Below are positions 17,361 to 24,766 of a stretch of 64,000 nt of DNA, piece after piece. A program made the position numbers and the translations under genes. The stretch is from CADDYT01 sp035294125. Lineage in GTDB: Bacteria > Chloroflexota > Ktedonobacteria > Ktedonobacterales > Ktedonobacteraceae. Location of the stretch: contig DATGLM010000008.1 in the NCBI GenBank assembly GCA_035294125.1, positions 18,832 to 82,831 of the forward strand, given 5' to 3'. The first letter of the stretch is position 1. Every line of letters starts with the position of its first letter. The notes below the pieces were generated by a model. The model was given only the letters and a program-made list of their open reading frames with translations. It did not search any database and was not told the origin of the DNA.

Positions 17361-18422
17361 TCACTTCCCACGCCCGGCATCCGTGAAGCTGCTGGTGAAG
17401 ATGCTGACAATCTGCCCGGCATCCGGTTCCGTTAGCACCTCAACGCGGGTGATCCATTTGACCCATTGGAAGCCGCGATGGCCGGGGGCGACCAGGCGCA
17501 GGGGAAAGCCGTGTTCGTGCGAGAGGGGATCTGAGCCGCTATGGGTAGCCAGCAGGGCGGCGCGCGCCTCTTCCAACGGCAGGCTCCAACGATAACTCGT
17601 GACGGAGATGAAACTCACGTAGCGCGCATCGGGATGCAGGACAACGCTATCGAGCAGGCGACCGATGCGAATACCCTGCCAGTGCTGTGTGCTGTAAAAG
17701 CCGCCGGTACAGTCCAGCGTTGCATCCAGTCTATCGCCAGCCGCGACCAGTTCGTCGTAGGAGAAGCTGCGGGGCGTTTTGACCGCGCCGCCAAGCGAGA
17801 GTCGCCACGCCTGCGTGTCCAGTGGGCGCGGCGCATCGGCTACCCAGCTTGAGGTGGGGAAAGCATTGCCCGCGTAGCTGCCCATCTCTCGTGAGCCGGT
17901 GAAGCGTTCCTGCGCGCCGGGCAGATGCAGCGCGTGTTCGCTTGCCTGTTGCAGGGGCCAGAGCGCCGTGCTGCCCAGCAGCAGCGCGCCGAAATGCAGC
18001 GCCTTTCGCCTTCCCACTACGTCGCGTTTGCGCAACCGCTTTGCCCGCGCAAGCATATGCAACACAATTGCCATTGCCAGCGCGAATCCCAGAGCGATAT
18101 GCCAGTTCAGCGCATTCAACCCGGCAACATCGATATCGCCGCCGACCACCCACCAGATACCTGTGCCGATTGCCAGCACAACCACTATCAGCGCCAGCAG
18201 CGCAAGGCCGGTGCGGCGATCCCAGCGCCGGAGATGAATCAAACGAGGCCAGACGCGCCGCAGCTTGCCCCATAGCAGCAAGAGCAGCCAGAAGCCTGCC
18301 ACCGCGTGCAGCGCAAAGACAAACCATTCCTGGGGCTGCCCGCTGACCAGCCCGATAATGCCGCTCAGACACGCCAGGGCAGCAGCAAGCGCAAGACTCC
18401 AATCGGTAAGGCGCGGCGACAT
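17361..18422 (-). CDS. molybdopterin-dependent (sulfite oxidase-fold) oxidoreductase with fused membrane domain
   Basis: A 353-residue protein. Residues 1-150 form about four membrane helices containing His39, His108 and His122, which resemble cytochrome b/ferric-reductase-type haem-binding helices. From about residue 175 a sulfite-oxidase-type molybdopterin domain follows: WRLSLGGAVKTPRSFSYDEL, ATLDCTGGFYSTQHWQGI with Cys238 as the expected Mo ligand, and LRLVAPGHRGFQWVKWI near the end. Family members reduce or oxidise S-oxides, as in MsrP/YedY, where the membrane haem subunit is a separate protein. Here both appear on one chain. Substrate and electron partner are unknown. No Tat twin-arginine signal is needed if the domain is exported through the membrane part, but its side of the membrane is uncertain. 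The stop of the 67-aa gene upstream is 16 bp away, suggesting co-transcription. Confidence 0.85.
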   Translation of the reverse strand: MSPRLTDWSLALAAALACLSGIIGLVSGQPQEWFVFALHAVAGFWLLLLLWGKLRRVWPRLIHLRRWDRRTGLALLALIVVVLAIGTGIWWVVGGDIDVAGLNALNWHIALGFALAMAIVLHMLARAKRLRKRDVVGRRKALHFGALLLGSTALWPLQQASEHALHLPGAQERFTGSREMGSYAGNAFPTSSWVADAPRPLDTQAWRLSLGGAVKTPRSFSYDELVAAGDRLDATLDCTGGFYSTQHWQGIRIGRLLDSVVLHPDARYVSFISVTSYRWSLPLEEARAALLATHSGSDPLSHEHGFPLRLVAPGHRGFQWVKWITRVEVLTEPDAGQIVSIFTSSFTDAGRGK

Positions 18423-18438
18423 CAGTAGCCTCCTTCTC

Positions 18439-18642
18439 TTACCTGGAGCGCATAGCTCTCAAGGCAAAGAAGCCGACAAGCGCAGCCGCCACGATCCAGA
18501 GAGGAATATTGAGCAGCGTCCGTCCCTGTTTATCTTTGACCAGCAGAAAAGAGAAGGAATTCAATTTACTGAGAAAATCCTGCTTATCGCTGCGTATGCT
18601 GCCAAGAATTAAAATCAGACTCTGATCTTTCTCCTGAGACAT
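18439..18642 (-). CDS. small DUF4342-like membrane protein
   Basis: A 67-residue protein: a polar N-terminus, then FSFLLVKDKQGRTLLNIPLW and a single hydrophobic helix with a basic tail, ALRAMRSR. The pattern V-K-D-x-x-G-(R/K)-T-L-L-(D/N)-I-P followed by a membrane helix is characteristic of DUF4342, whose function is unknown. The N-terminal UBA-like part of that family is not recognisable here. The ATG at 18642 has AGGAGG 6 bases upstream and is clearly preferred to the in-frame start at 18681. It is the first gene of a likely two-gene unit with the molybdoenzyme. Confidence 0.7.
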   Translation of the reverse strand: MSQEKDQSLILILGSIRSDKQDFLSKLNSFSFLLVKDKQGRTLLNIPLWIVAAALVGFFALRAMRSR

Positions 18643-18806
18643 AAATGACCTCCTGCCGTTGTTTTTCTCTAATTCTCTCACATTTTTGCGAATCTTGCTG
18701 AGCCTGAAACGGCAAACCCTGGTTTCATATACTCAGGCAATCAAAGCACCGATGTTGTATAATGTGTCTCTACACCTTGCTTTGTATTCCATCTAAGGGA
18801 GGGCAG

Positions 18807-20063
18807 ATGCTGCGCAATCGGACATTGCTGGCGATTTCGCTGGCCGTTTTTGTGGCTTACACGGGTATTGGCATGGTAGGACCTGTGCGCGTTCTGTACG
18901 CGCAGTCGCAGGGGGCCTCGCTGGCGATCATCGGCGCGATGGCTTCGGCCTACCTCATCTCGAACTTCGCGTTTCAGTACCCGGTGGGCTGGCTGGCCGA
19001 TCGCTGGGGGCGCAAGCAGGTTCTGATTGTCGGTTTTCTCGTGCAGGCCATGCTCGCGCTGGCCTACCTCTTCATCACCGACCCTCTCCAGTTTGTCTTC
19101 CTGCGCCTGCTCGAAGGCGCCGCCGCCGCCGGTGTGCTGCCCGCCGCCCGCGCTCTGATCGTTGACGAGGTGCCGCCGGAGAAACGGGGTGAAGCCTATG
19201 GCATCTTTGGCGCGGCCTTCAACGCCGGATTCCTGCTTGGGCCTGGCATCGGCGGCCTGCTTGCCACGACCGGCTATAACGCTGCCTTCATCGGAGCCGT
19301 CGTCTTCCGCCTGCTCGCTGTCGTCATCACCATCACCCTCATCAAAGTGAAGCAGCCCGTCAGGAGCACGACGACGAAGCGCAGCGCCGCCATCCCGTAT
19401 CGCCAGTTGTTCACATTACCCCTGGTAGGCGCGTACCTGCTGGCATTTGGCGACTATCTCTACCTGGGCTTTGACCAGACCGTCATGCCCCTCTGGATGC
19501 ACGACCACCTGGGAGCGTCCGTGGCGATCATCGGCTTCGCCTATATGATGTGGGCCATTCCAAGCATGCTGCTCTCGCCTTTTGGTGGGCGCGTGGCCGA
19601 CCGGCGACGGCGTTCGCTGCTCATTCTCATCGGCGGCCTGGCGCAGGTACCGCTCTACCTGGCCTACGGCCTGATCAACGCCGTCTTCTTCATCGTCGCG
19701 CTCTTCGCCGTCCAGAGTTGCTTCTATGCCTTCGTGCAACCCGCCGTCGACTCACATGTCGCCACCGCCTCCGATGCCGATGTGCGCGCTCGTGTGCAGG
19801 GCATGTACACAACCGTCGGTCTGATCGGCGCGTTCGTCGGCGCGAACATCTTCAGCCCGCTCTACGGCCTCAACTACCGTCTCCCACTCTTCACACTCGG
19901 CATCGCCTACGGCTTCTTCATCCTCGTCGGCGGCACAATGATTCACATCGCCGAAACTCGTGGCCTCATCTCCGGTTCCACAAGAGCCACAGAGGAGAGC
20001 AGCGAGCAATATGCTGAGCTGGTGGAGGCCATAAGAGAAGAGCAACAGACAGAGATGTTGTAG
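18807..20063 (+). CDS. major facilitator superfamily transporter
   Basis: A 418-residue, 12-helix MFS protein. The TM2-TM3 loop carries the family signature GWLADRWGRKQVL, and the TM8-TM9 loop its second copy, GGRVADRRRRSLLIL. The TM5 region (GAAFNAGFLLGPGIGGLLA) fits motif C of drug/H+ antiporters, so export of a drug or metabolite is likely; the substrate is not predictable. The C-terminus is a soluble acidic tail. GGGAGGG six bases before the ATG at 18807 decides this start over 18762. The gene abuts the convergent antiporter gene with no base between stop codons. Confidence 0.92.
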   Translation: MLRNRTLLAISLAVFVAYTGIGMVGPVRVLYAQSQGASLAIIGAMASAYLISNFAFQYPVGWLADRWGRKQVLIVGFLVQAMLALAYLFITDPLQFVFLRLLEGAAAAGVLPAARALIVDEVPPEKRGEAYGIFGAAFNAGFLLGPGIGGLLATTGYNAAFIGAVVFRLLAVVITITLIKVKQPVRSTTTKRSAAIPYRQLFTLPLVGAYLLAFGDYLYLGFDQTVMPLWMHDHLGASVAIIGFAYMMWAIPSMLLSPFGGRVADRRRRSLLILIGGLAQVPLYLAYGLINAVFFIVALFAVQSCFYAFVQPAVDSHVATASDADVRARVQGMYTTVGLIGAFVGANIFSPLYGLNYRLPLFTLGIAYGFFILVGGTMIHIAETRGLISGSTRATEESSEQYAELVEAIREEQQTEML

Positions 20064-21194
20064 TTACCCCCACCAGAAAGCGGCAGCGATGATGACGTAG
20101 AGTCCCATGAGCGCCAACCCTTCGAGCCAGGTGGATTCGCCATCGTAGGTAATGATGGTGCTGAGAGTGGCGGTCAGAGCGAGGGCGGCCACGAGCAGGG
20201 GAGCCAGCACGAGCGTGAGGTGGACGCCGCCGATAAAGAAGCTGAGCAGCACCAGCACAGGAATCAGGCCCAGCGCGACCTGCAGCGAGCTATTGAGGAT
20301 GACGCTGATGGCGAAGTCAGGCTGGTTGCGCGCCGCGAACTGCACGCCCACGACGTTTTCGACCGCGTTGCCCGCCAGGGCGACAATGACAAGACCAGTG
20401 AAAGCTTGTGAGATGTGCAGCGCGTCGATGGCCGGTGTCAGCGCGCTGGTGAACCAGTCGGAGACGAAGGCTGAGCCAACGGCCGCACCGACCAGCACGA
20501 CAATCGCCAGCCAGACCGGCCAGAGGTCGCGGGGCAGCGCGAGTTTCCCGGTGGAAACACTCGTAGGCCCACCCTGGAGTGAGACGGGAATACTGGCGAG
20601 GAAGACAAGCAGCAAGACAACGGCGCTGGCAATGCTCAGCCCCTCTTCGTGACCGGCTGCCGCAGTGCGCAGGCCCTGTACCAGCGTGGGAATGACCAGC
20701 GCCGCCACTGCCAGCATCGTCAGCGTGGCGATCATACGGGGTGTATCCGCTCCGAAGCGCTGCGTGCCGTGGCGCAGCCCTCCGATAAAGAAGGCAAGGC
20801 CGAGCACGAACAGGCTATTGCCCAGAATGGAGCCAACCAGTGCCGCCTGCACCACAGTAAGCAGCCCGGCACGCAGCGCGAAAATGCCCACGAACAGTTC
20901 CGGCAGATTGCCCAGCGCCGATTGCAGCACGCCTGTCGCTCCTGGCCCCAGCCGCGCCCCTACCTGATCGGTCGCCTCACCCACCAGCGCCGCCAGCAGC
21001 GCCAGCGCCACCCCCGCAATCACAAAAATCAGCACCGCGTTCGCGCCTAGCGCTGAGAGTATGCCCGCCAGGATGCTCGCGACCACGGCGCCGCCGATCA
21101 TCACTCCCTGCGCCCGTTCCAGATTGAGCCTGTTCCACCCCTGCTCAACCTGCATCTCTTTATCAGTATGCGTCCTGGTCTCACCACGTGACAT
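20064..21194 (-). CDS. CAX-type calcium/proton antiporter
   Basis: A 376-residue, about 11-helix member of the Ca2+:cation antiporter superfamily. Both alpha-repeats are visible: GNLPELFVGIFALRAGLLTV followed by ALVGSILGNSLFVLGLAFF, and AGNAVENVVGVQFAARNQPD followed by ISVILNSSLQVALG. The glutamates in GNLPE and GNAVE are the expected ion-exchange residues. It exports Ca2+ against H+. The ATG at 21194 follows AGGGG. Its stop TAA (20066-20064) directly touches the stop of the convergent MFS gene; no terminator is visible between them. Confidence 0.93.
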   Translation of the reverse strand: MSRGETRTHTDKEMQVEQGWNRLNLERAQGVMIGGAVVASILAGILSALGANAVLIFVIAGVALALLAALVGEATDQVGARLGPGATGVLQSALGNLPELFVGIFALRAGLLTVVQAALVGSILGNSLFVLGLAFFIGGLRHGTQRFGADTPRMIATLTMLAVAALVIPTLVQGLRTAAAGHEEGLSIASAVVLLLVFLASIPVSLQGGPTSVSTGKLALPRDLWPVWLAIVVLVGAAVGSAFVSDWFTSALTPAIDALHISQAFTGLVIVALAGNAVENVVGVQFAARNQPDFAISVILNSSLQVALGLIPVLVLLSFFIGGVHLTLVLAPLLVAALALTATLSTIITYDGESTWLEGLALMGLYVIIAAAFWWG

Positions 21195-21310
21195 GTTCTT
21201 GCCCCTCTACAAAAAAACAATGATGTCTCTTATTCATATAGTACGCTATGATGACCATACTCTGGAACAGAAAATATACGCAATAAGCTCGAACATACGT
21301 CCCGAAGAGA

Positions 21311-21354
21311 AAAACAGAAGGCAGCAGATGAAATCATCTACTGCCTTCTGTTTT
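21311..21354. terminator. bidirectional terminator hairpin downstream of Uma2 gene
   Basis: Arms 21311-21331 and 21334-21354 pair over 21 positions with one mismatch and a 2-base loop. The outer AAAA/TTTT gives a U-tract in both directions. It serves the minus-strand Uma2 gene ending at 21387; on the plus strand there is no gene reading into it. Confidence 0.8.
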
Positions 21355-21386
21355 CAGCCATCATCTTGTTACTATGATGAAAGTCG

Positions 21387-22202
21387 TCACACGACATCAT
21401 CAGGATCGATGCCCAACGCGCGCAGTTTCGCCGCCAGAGCCTGCGCCCGCCTGGCCTCTTCCTCAGCGCGCTTCTTCGCCTCTTCCTCTGCCTGTCTGGC
21501 TCTCTGCGCCTGGCGAGCTTCCTCCTCAGCGCGCTTTCTCGCCTCTTCCTCTGCCTGTCTGGCTCTCTGCGCCTGGCGAGCTTCCGCTGCGGCTCGCAAA
21601 GCCTGTGCCTGAGCTTCAGTCAGGCAGAGTCGGCGCTCGCGATCATAGATGCGCAGATAGGTTCCATCCGGGACAAGCCAGCACCGCAACTGTTCGCTCC
21701 ACATCCACCCCATCGCATCGGGCTGTATCTCGATCATCTCTCGACGTCTGGCATCGAGCCGATAGCCTGAGAGGCGTCTGGCAGTGGCGCGGCTAATGGG
21801 CGGTTCGTAGGGATCATAGGCGAAGTATTCCTGCACGCCCATACTGGCATACTTCGCGGGTTTCTCGCGCAGATCCTTCTTCCAGGTCTCTTCTGAGAGA
21901 ATCTCAAAGACGACATGCGGCGGAATATCGATTCTGTCCGCTCCCCAGCTACGCACCAGCTCCATCGGGACGCCTTTGATGACAGCCAGATCGGGAGCCA
22001 CCGGATATTCACGATATTCAAAGGTTTGATAGAAATTGAGATTTTTGTAAATGGCGCAGGCTTGACCGTGGAACAACCAGAGAAGGACCGCTTTGAGATA
22101 ATCAATCAGCTCCGAATGCCAGGCGGTTTCCCCCATCAAATCCTCCTCGGTGGGGTGATAATCGTAGTAGTATCGCACCTGGTTGCTGATCTCTCGTGCC
22201 AT
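21387..22202 (-). CDS. Uma2-family (DUF820) PD-(D/E)XK nuclease-like protein with coiled-coil tail
   Basis: A 271-residue protein. Residues about 40-180 show the Uma2 core: YPVAPDLAVIKG (catalytic PD), then VVFEILSEETWKKDLREKPA followed by KYASMGVQEYFAYDP. The motifs E-(I/V)-L-S-x-x-T, D-x-x-x-K and EY-x-x-x-DP are those of this restriction-endonuclease-fold family, abundant in Cyanobacteria and Chloroflexota and of unclear role. The C-terminal 80 residues are an Ala/Arg/Glu/Gln coiled coil with an almost exact 21-residue repeat (QAQRARQAEEEA followed by a KRAEEEA segment). GGAG precedes the ATG at 22202, which is preferred to 22229. The gene is monocistronic. Confidence 0.88.
   Translation of the reverse strand: MAREISNQVRYYYDYHPTEEDLMGETAWHSELIDYLKAVLLWLFHGQACAIYKNLNFYQTFEYREYPVAPDLAVIKGVPMELVRSWGADRIDIPPHVVFEILSEETWKKDLREKPAKYASMGVQEYFAYDPYEPPISRATARRLSGYRLDARRREMIEIQPDAMGWMWSEQLRCWLVPDGTYLRIYDRERRLCLTEAQAQALRAAAEARQAQRARQAEEEARKRAEEEARQAQRARQAEEEAKKRAEEEARRAQALAAKLRALGIDPDDVV
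21451..21585. repeat. 63-bp tandem repeat inside Uma2 coding sequence
   Basis: Two copies plus a partial third of a 63-bp unit. For example, the 42 bases starting at 21481 recur exactly at 21544. They encode the 21-residue coiled-coil repeat, and the exactness suggests recent expansion or contraction. Confidence 0.85.
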
Positions 22203-22345
22203 TGTGTTCTCCTTTCCGGTTGCAAGCAACGGTTGACATGCTCTACGCTCCCCCGACGTTTTGCCCCGCTGGTCACGGGCTTGCTTCTATCATACCATAC
22301 CCTCAGCGCGCTTTACAAGAGATTTGATGAGGTAATGAGAAGCTG

Positions 22346-22483
22346 ATGAGCATTGAACGCGAAGCGGCCAGAAAAAACTTGACACAACTGGCGCATAATG
22401 GTAGTATTATCCCCATGAATACCAGAGACAGGCAGAATATCAACGAAGTAGCGAAAATTGCTGCGCTTGTTCCTGCCGCGTAG
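22346..22483 (+). CDS. possible 45-aa small ORF in the ABC-F upstream region
   Basis: An open frame of 45 codons (MSIEREAARKNL, then ending VAKIAALVPAA) with a weak GAGAAG ribosome site. It resembles no family. A promoter-like pair lies inside it (22379-22407) and its stop codon sits in the left arm of the 22472-22510 hairpin, so it could equally be untranslated. Confidence 0.2.
   Translation: MSIEREAARKNLTQLAHNGSIIPMNTRDRQNINEVAKIAALVPAA
22379..22407 (+). promoter_or_regulatory. sigma-70-like promoter for ABC-F leader transcript
   Basis: Perfect -35 TTGACA (22379-22384), a 17-base spacer, then TAGTAT (22402-22407). If used, transcription would start near 22414 and give a leader of about 520 nt before the ABC-F start at 22933. 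The 22203-22932 gap otherwise holds two hairpins and a 13-codon upstream ORF, listed separately. Confidence 0.5.
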
Positions 22484-22510
22484 GCGATCACGCCGGGCCT
22501 ACGCGGCAGG
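22472..22510 (+). promoter_or_regulatory. 14-bp perfect hairpin in ABC-F leader
   Basis: CCTGCCGCGTAGGC (22472-22485) pairs perfectly with 22497-22510 across an 11-base loop. No U-tract follows, so it is a stable structure or Rho-dependent stop rather than a classic intrinsic terminator. Confidence 0.5.
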
Positions 22511-22870
22511 ACGTGGCACGCTTTGATGGAATCCTCGCTGGCCTGTAACGCGAGCCAGCGTTGGGGCTCTGTTTCTTATTCCCATCTTTGTTCCCCACTT
22601 CCTCCTTAGCTCTCTCCTCAAGGCGCTGGCGTGTGTCGCCGCACCGGAACGGGTACGACTCAACTCCCTTACTGTGTCGTTCCGCTTCTGCTGTGCTGGT
22701 GTGACGCGGCACCTCTCCTTCCAGAGAGTTGCTCCTTCCAGACGGACACCTTCATCCAGGCATGAGACAGGACGAGACGAGATAAGACGAGCGCGGGCCG
22801 TATTCCGTTTCGTATGTCCCGGCGGTTTTCTGTTGTTTTATTGCTAAACTGAACTGGATTGGATGTCTGC

Positions 22871-22912
22871 ATGGCTATGCGCTGTGCTGCTGATATGGCA
22901 CGGCGGGCATAG
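22871..22912 (+). CDS. 13-codon leader ORF within hairpin upstream of ABC-F gene
   Basis: ATG GCT ATG CGC and onward, ending TAG at 22912, encodes MAMRCAADMARRA. The ORF almost exactly fills a 40-nt stem-loop: outer arm 22874-22880 with 22907-22913, inner arm 22881-22887 with 22898-22904 (one G-U), 2-base bulge, 10-base loop. The ABC-F ribosome site (AGAAAGGG) follows at about 22917. Known ribosome-protection ABC-F genes are often controlled by such leader ORFs. Whether this one is translated is unproven. Confidence 0.35.
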   Translation: MAMRCAADMARRA

Positions 22913-22932
22913 CGGAAGAAAGGGTAGAGCAT

Positions 22933-24540
22933 ATGTTGCAGGTTAATCACATTCATCTTGCCTATGGCCCGCGCCTGGTGCTGGATGATGTCTCATTCAC
23001 CGTCGCGCCTGGCGAGAAGGCCGGGCTGATCGGCGTCAACGGCGCGGGCAAAAGTTCACTGCTCAAGATTGTGGCCGACGTGCAGGAACCGGACAGGGGC
23101 GATGTCCTGCGCCCGCGCAGCTTCGGCTACCTCTCGCAGGATGTCGCCCACGAAACGCCAGTTATCGGCGGCGGCACCGTGCGCGACTACATTTTCAATA
23201 GCACGGGCCTGGACAGCGCCATCGCTGCCTATGAGGCGGTGACGCTGCAGATGGCCTCGGCCTCCAGGGAAGAGATGCCCGACCTGTTGCTCCGACTGGA
23301 ACGCGCGCAGGGCGCGCTCGAACGCCTGGGCTACTACGAGGCCGACGCGCGGGCCGAGGAACTGATCGCCGGTCTCAACATGGGCGGCGTGACGCTTGAG
23401 CGCATGGTGCAGACGCTTTCGGGCGGCCAGAAGACGAGGCTGGCGCTGGCACGCCTGCTTTTCCAGTCGCCCGACCTCCTGCTGCTCGACGAGCCGACCA
23501 ACTTCCTGGATGTCGAGGCCACGGGCTGGCTGATGGAGTTCCTGGAACGCTACGAGGGCGCGCTGCTCATCATCTCGCACGACATCGACCTGCTGGATCG
23601 CGGCATCAACAAGGTGCTGCGTCTCAACGAGTTCACACACAAACTCGAGGAGTATCGCGGCAACTACTCGCACTACCTGACCGTTACCGGCGATGCGCTC
23701 GCTTTGATGGAGCGCACGAAGGCGCAGCAGGAGCGCGAGATCGCCCGCCTGCGCAAAACGTCGCAGAAGTTGCGCGGCTTCGGCGCGACTCGCGTCAGCC
23801 AGCGCATTGCCATCGATAAGCGCATTGCGGCCCTGGAGAAAAGCAAACCGGTACTGCCGCAGGCGAGCCGCCGCATCAAAATCGATTTTCCGGTGCGCTA
23901 TGCCAGTTCGCGGCTCGTCCTGAGCGCCGAGCGGCTCGCCAAAAGCTATGGCTCGCGGGAGATTTTCCGCAACATCAGCTTCCAGATCGAGCGTGGCCAG
24001 CGGCTGGTCGTCATCGGGCTGAATGGCGCGGGCAAAACCACGCTGCTGCGCGCCCTGCTCGGCCTGACTCCCCTCAGCGCGGGCAAGGTGACGCCGGGCG
24101 ACCGCGTGCGCACAGGTTACTACGCGCAGGAGAACGAGGGTCTGGATTACGACAACATCGTCATCAATGAGGCCGGTGCCATTTTGCCGGACGACCCCAA
24201 ACGGGTGCGCGCCGTACTTGGCCGCTTCCTGTTCACGGGCGAGCGCGTCTTCCAGCAAGTCGGCACGCTTTCCGGCGGCGAGAAGACGCGGCTGGCTCTG
24301 GCAAAAATGGTGCTCGACGGCCCCAACCTGTTGCTGCTCGACGAGCCAACCACACACCTGGATGTGCTCTCACGCAATATCATCGGTGAGGCACTGGGCA
24401 ACTACAACGGCACCATCATCGCTGTCACCCACGATGTGGAGTTCGTGCGCCACCTGCGCCCGGATTCCCTCCTGCTCATGCCCGAAGGCCGCGTTATTCC
24501 CTACAGCCAGGAGCACGATGAACTGCTGAAAAGAGCGTGA
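22933..24540 (+). CDS. ABC-F subfamily ATPase
   Basis: A 535-residue soluble protein with two ABC domains and no membrane part. Domain 1 has Walker A GVNGAGKSS (about 35-43), signature LSGGQKTRLALARLL and Walker B LLLLDEPTNFLD. The basic linker of about 80 residues (LMERTKAQQEREIARLRKTS and onward) is the P-site tRNA interaction motif region of the subfamily. Domain 2 has GLNGAGKTTLLRALLG, LSGGEKTRLALAKMV and LLLLDEPTTHLDV. Members act on the ribosome as translation factors or antibiotic-resistance proteins; which applies here is not decidable from sequence. A GAAAGGG ribosome site precedes the ATG. The long structured leader suggests regulated expression. Confidence 0.93.
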   Translation: MLQVNHIHLAYGPRLVLDDVSFTVAPGEKAGLIGVNGAGKSSLLKIVADVQEPDRGDVLRPRSFGYLSQDVAHETPVIGGGTVRDYIFNSTGLDSAIAAYEAVTLQMASASREEMPDLLLRLERAQGALERLGYYEADARAEELIAGLNMGGVTLERMVQTLSGGQKTRLALARLLFQSPDLLLLDEPTNFLDVEATGWLMEFLERYEGALLIISHDIDLLDRGINKVLRLNEFTHKLEEYRGNYSHYLTVTGDALALMERTKAQQEREIARLRKTSQKLRGFGATRVSQRIAIDKRIAALEKSKPVLPQASRRIKIDFPVRYASSRLVLSAERLAKSYGSREIFRNISFQIERGQRLVVIGLNGAGKTTLLRALLGLTPLSAGKVTPGDRVRTGYYAQENEGLDYDNIVINEAGAILPDDPKRVRAVLGRFLFTGERVFQQVGTLSGGEKTRLALAKMVLDGPNLLLLDEPTTHLDVLSRNIIGEALGNYNGTIIAVTHDVEFVRHLRPDSLLLMPEGRVIPYSQEHDELLKRA

Positions 24541-24562
24541 GATGGTGCAACGCCGCTCCCCT

Positions 24563-24663
24563 CAGGGTTGGCCCTATACTATATACGCCTCACCCCTTTC
24601 CCCACCATACGGGTTGCTGCGTTAGTGCAGCTACTGGAATCGCGTATAGTAGAGCCAACCCTG
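24563..24663. repeat. 101-bp MITE-like element with imperfect terminal inverted repeats
   Basis: The ends 24563-24588 and 24642-24663 are inverted copies: both begin CAGGGTTGGC and carry CTATACTATA-type then ACGC cores, with a 4-base indel. A small internal hairpin, GCTGC-loop-GCAGC, lies at about 24616-24631. It sits between the ABC-F and M20 genes. It may be a non-autonomous element or, less likely, a terminator. Confidence 0.5.
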
Positions 24664-24766
24664 GCGGTCGGCCAGTTCGCCTTCCCTCTCTCCACTGGAC
24701 AATCCTGCTCTCTCCTGCTACCATAGGGCATATCTTAATTACGGTAGAAAGGATGGAGTGTTTGCT

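Noticed and set aside
22488..22800. Minus-strand frames in the ABC-F upstream region that might be the decayed 3' end of an IS200/IS605 TnpB gene
   Set aside because: Neither the TnpB zinc-finger nor the catalytic motifs could be recognised; the resemblance is limited to composition and a hairpin.
23056..24357. 433-codon minus-strand frame opposite the ABC-F gene
   Set aside because: Shadow of a clearly coding GC-rich gene; the translation lacks any domain.
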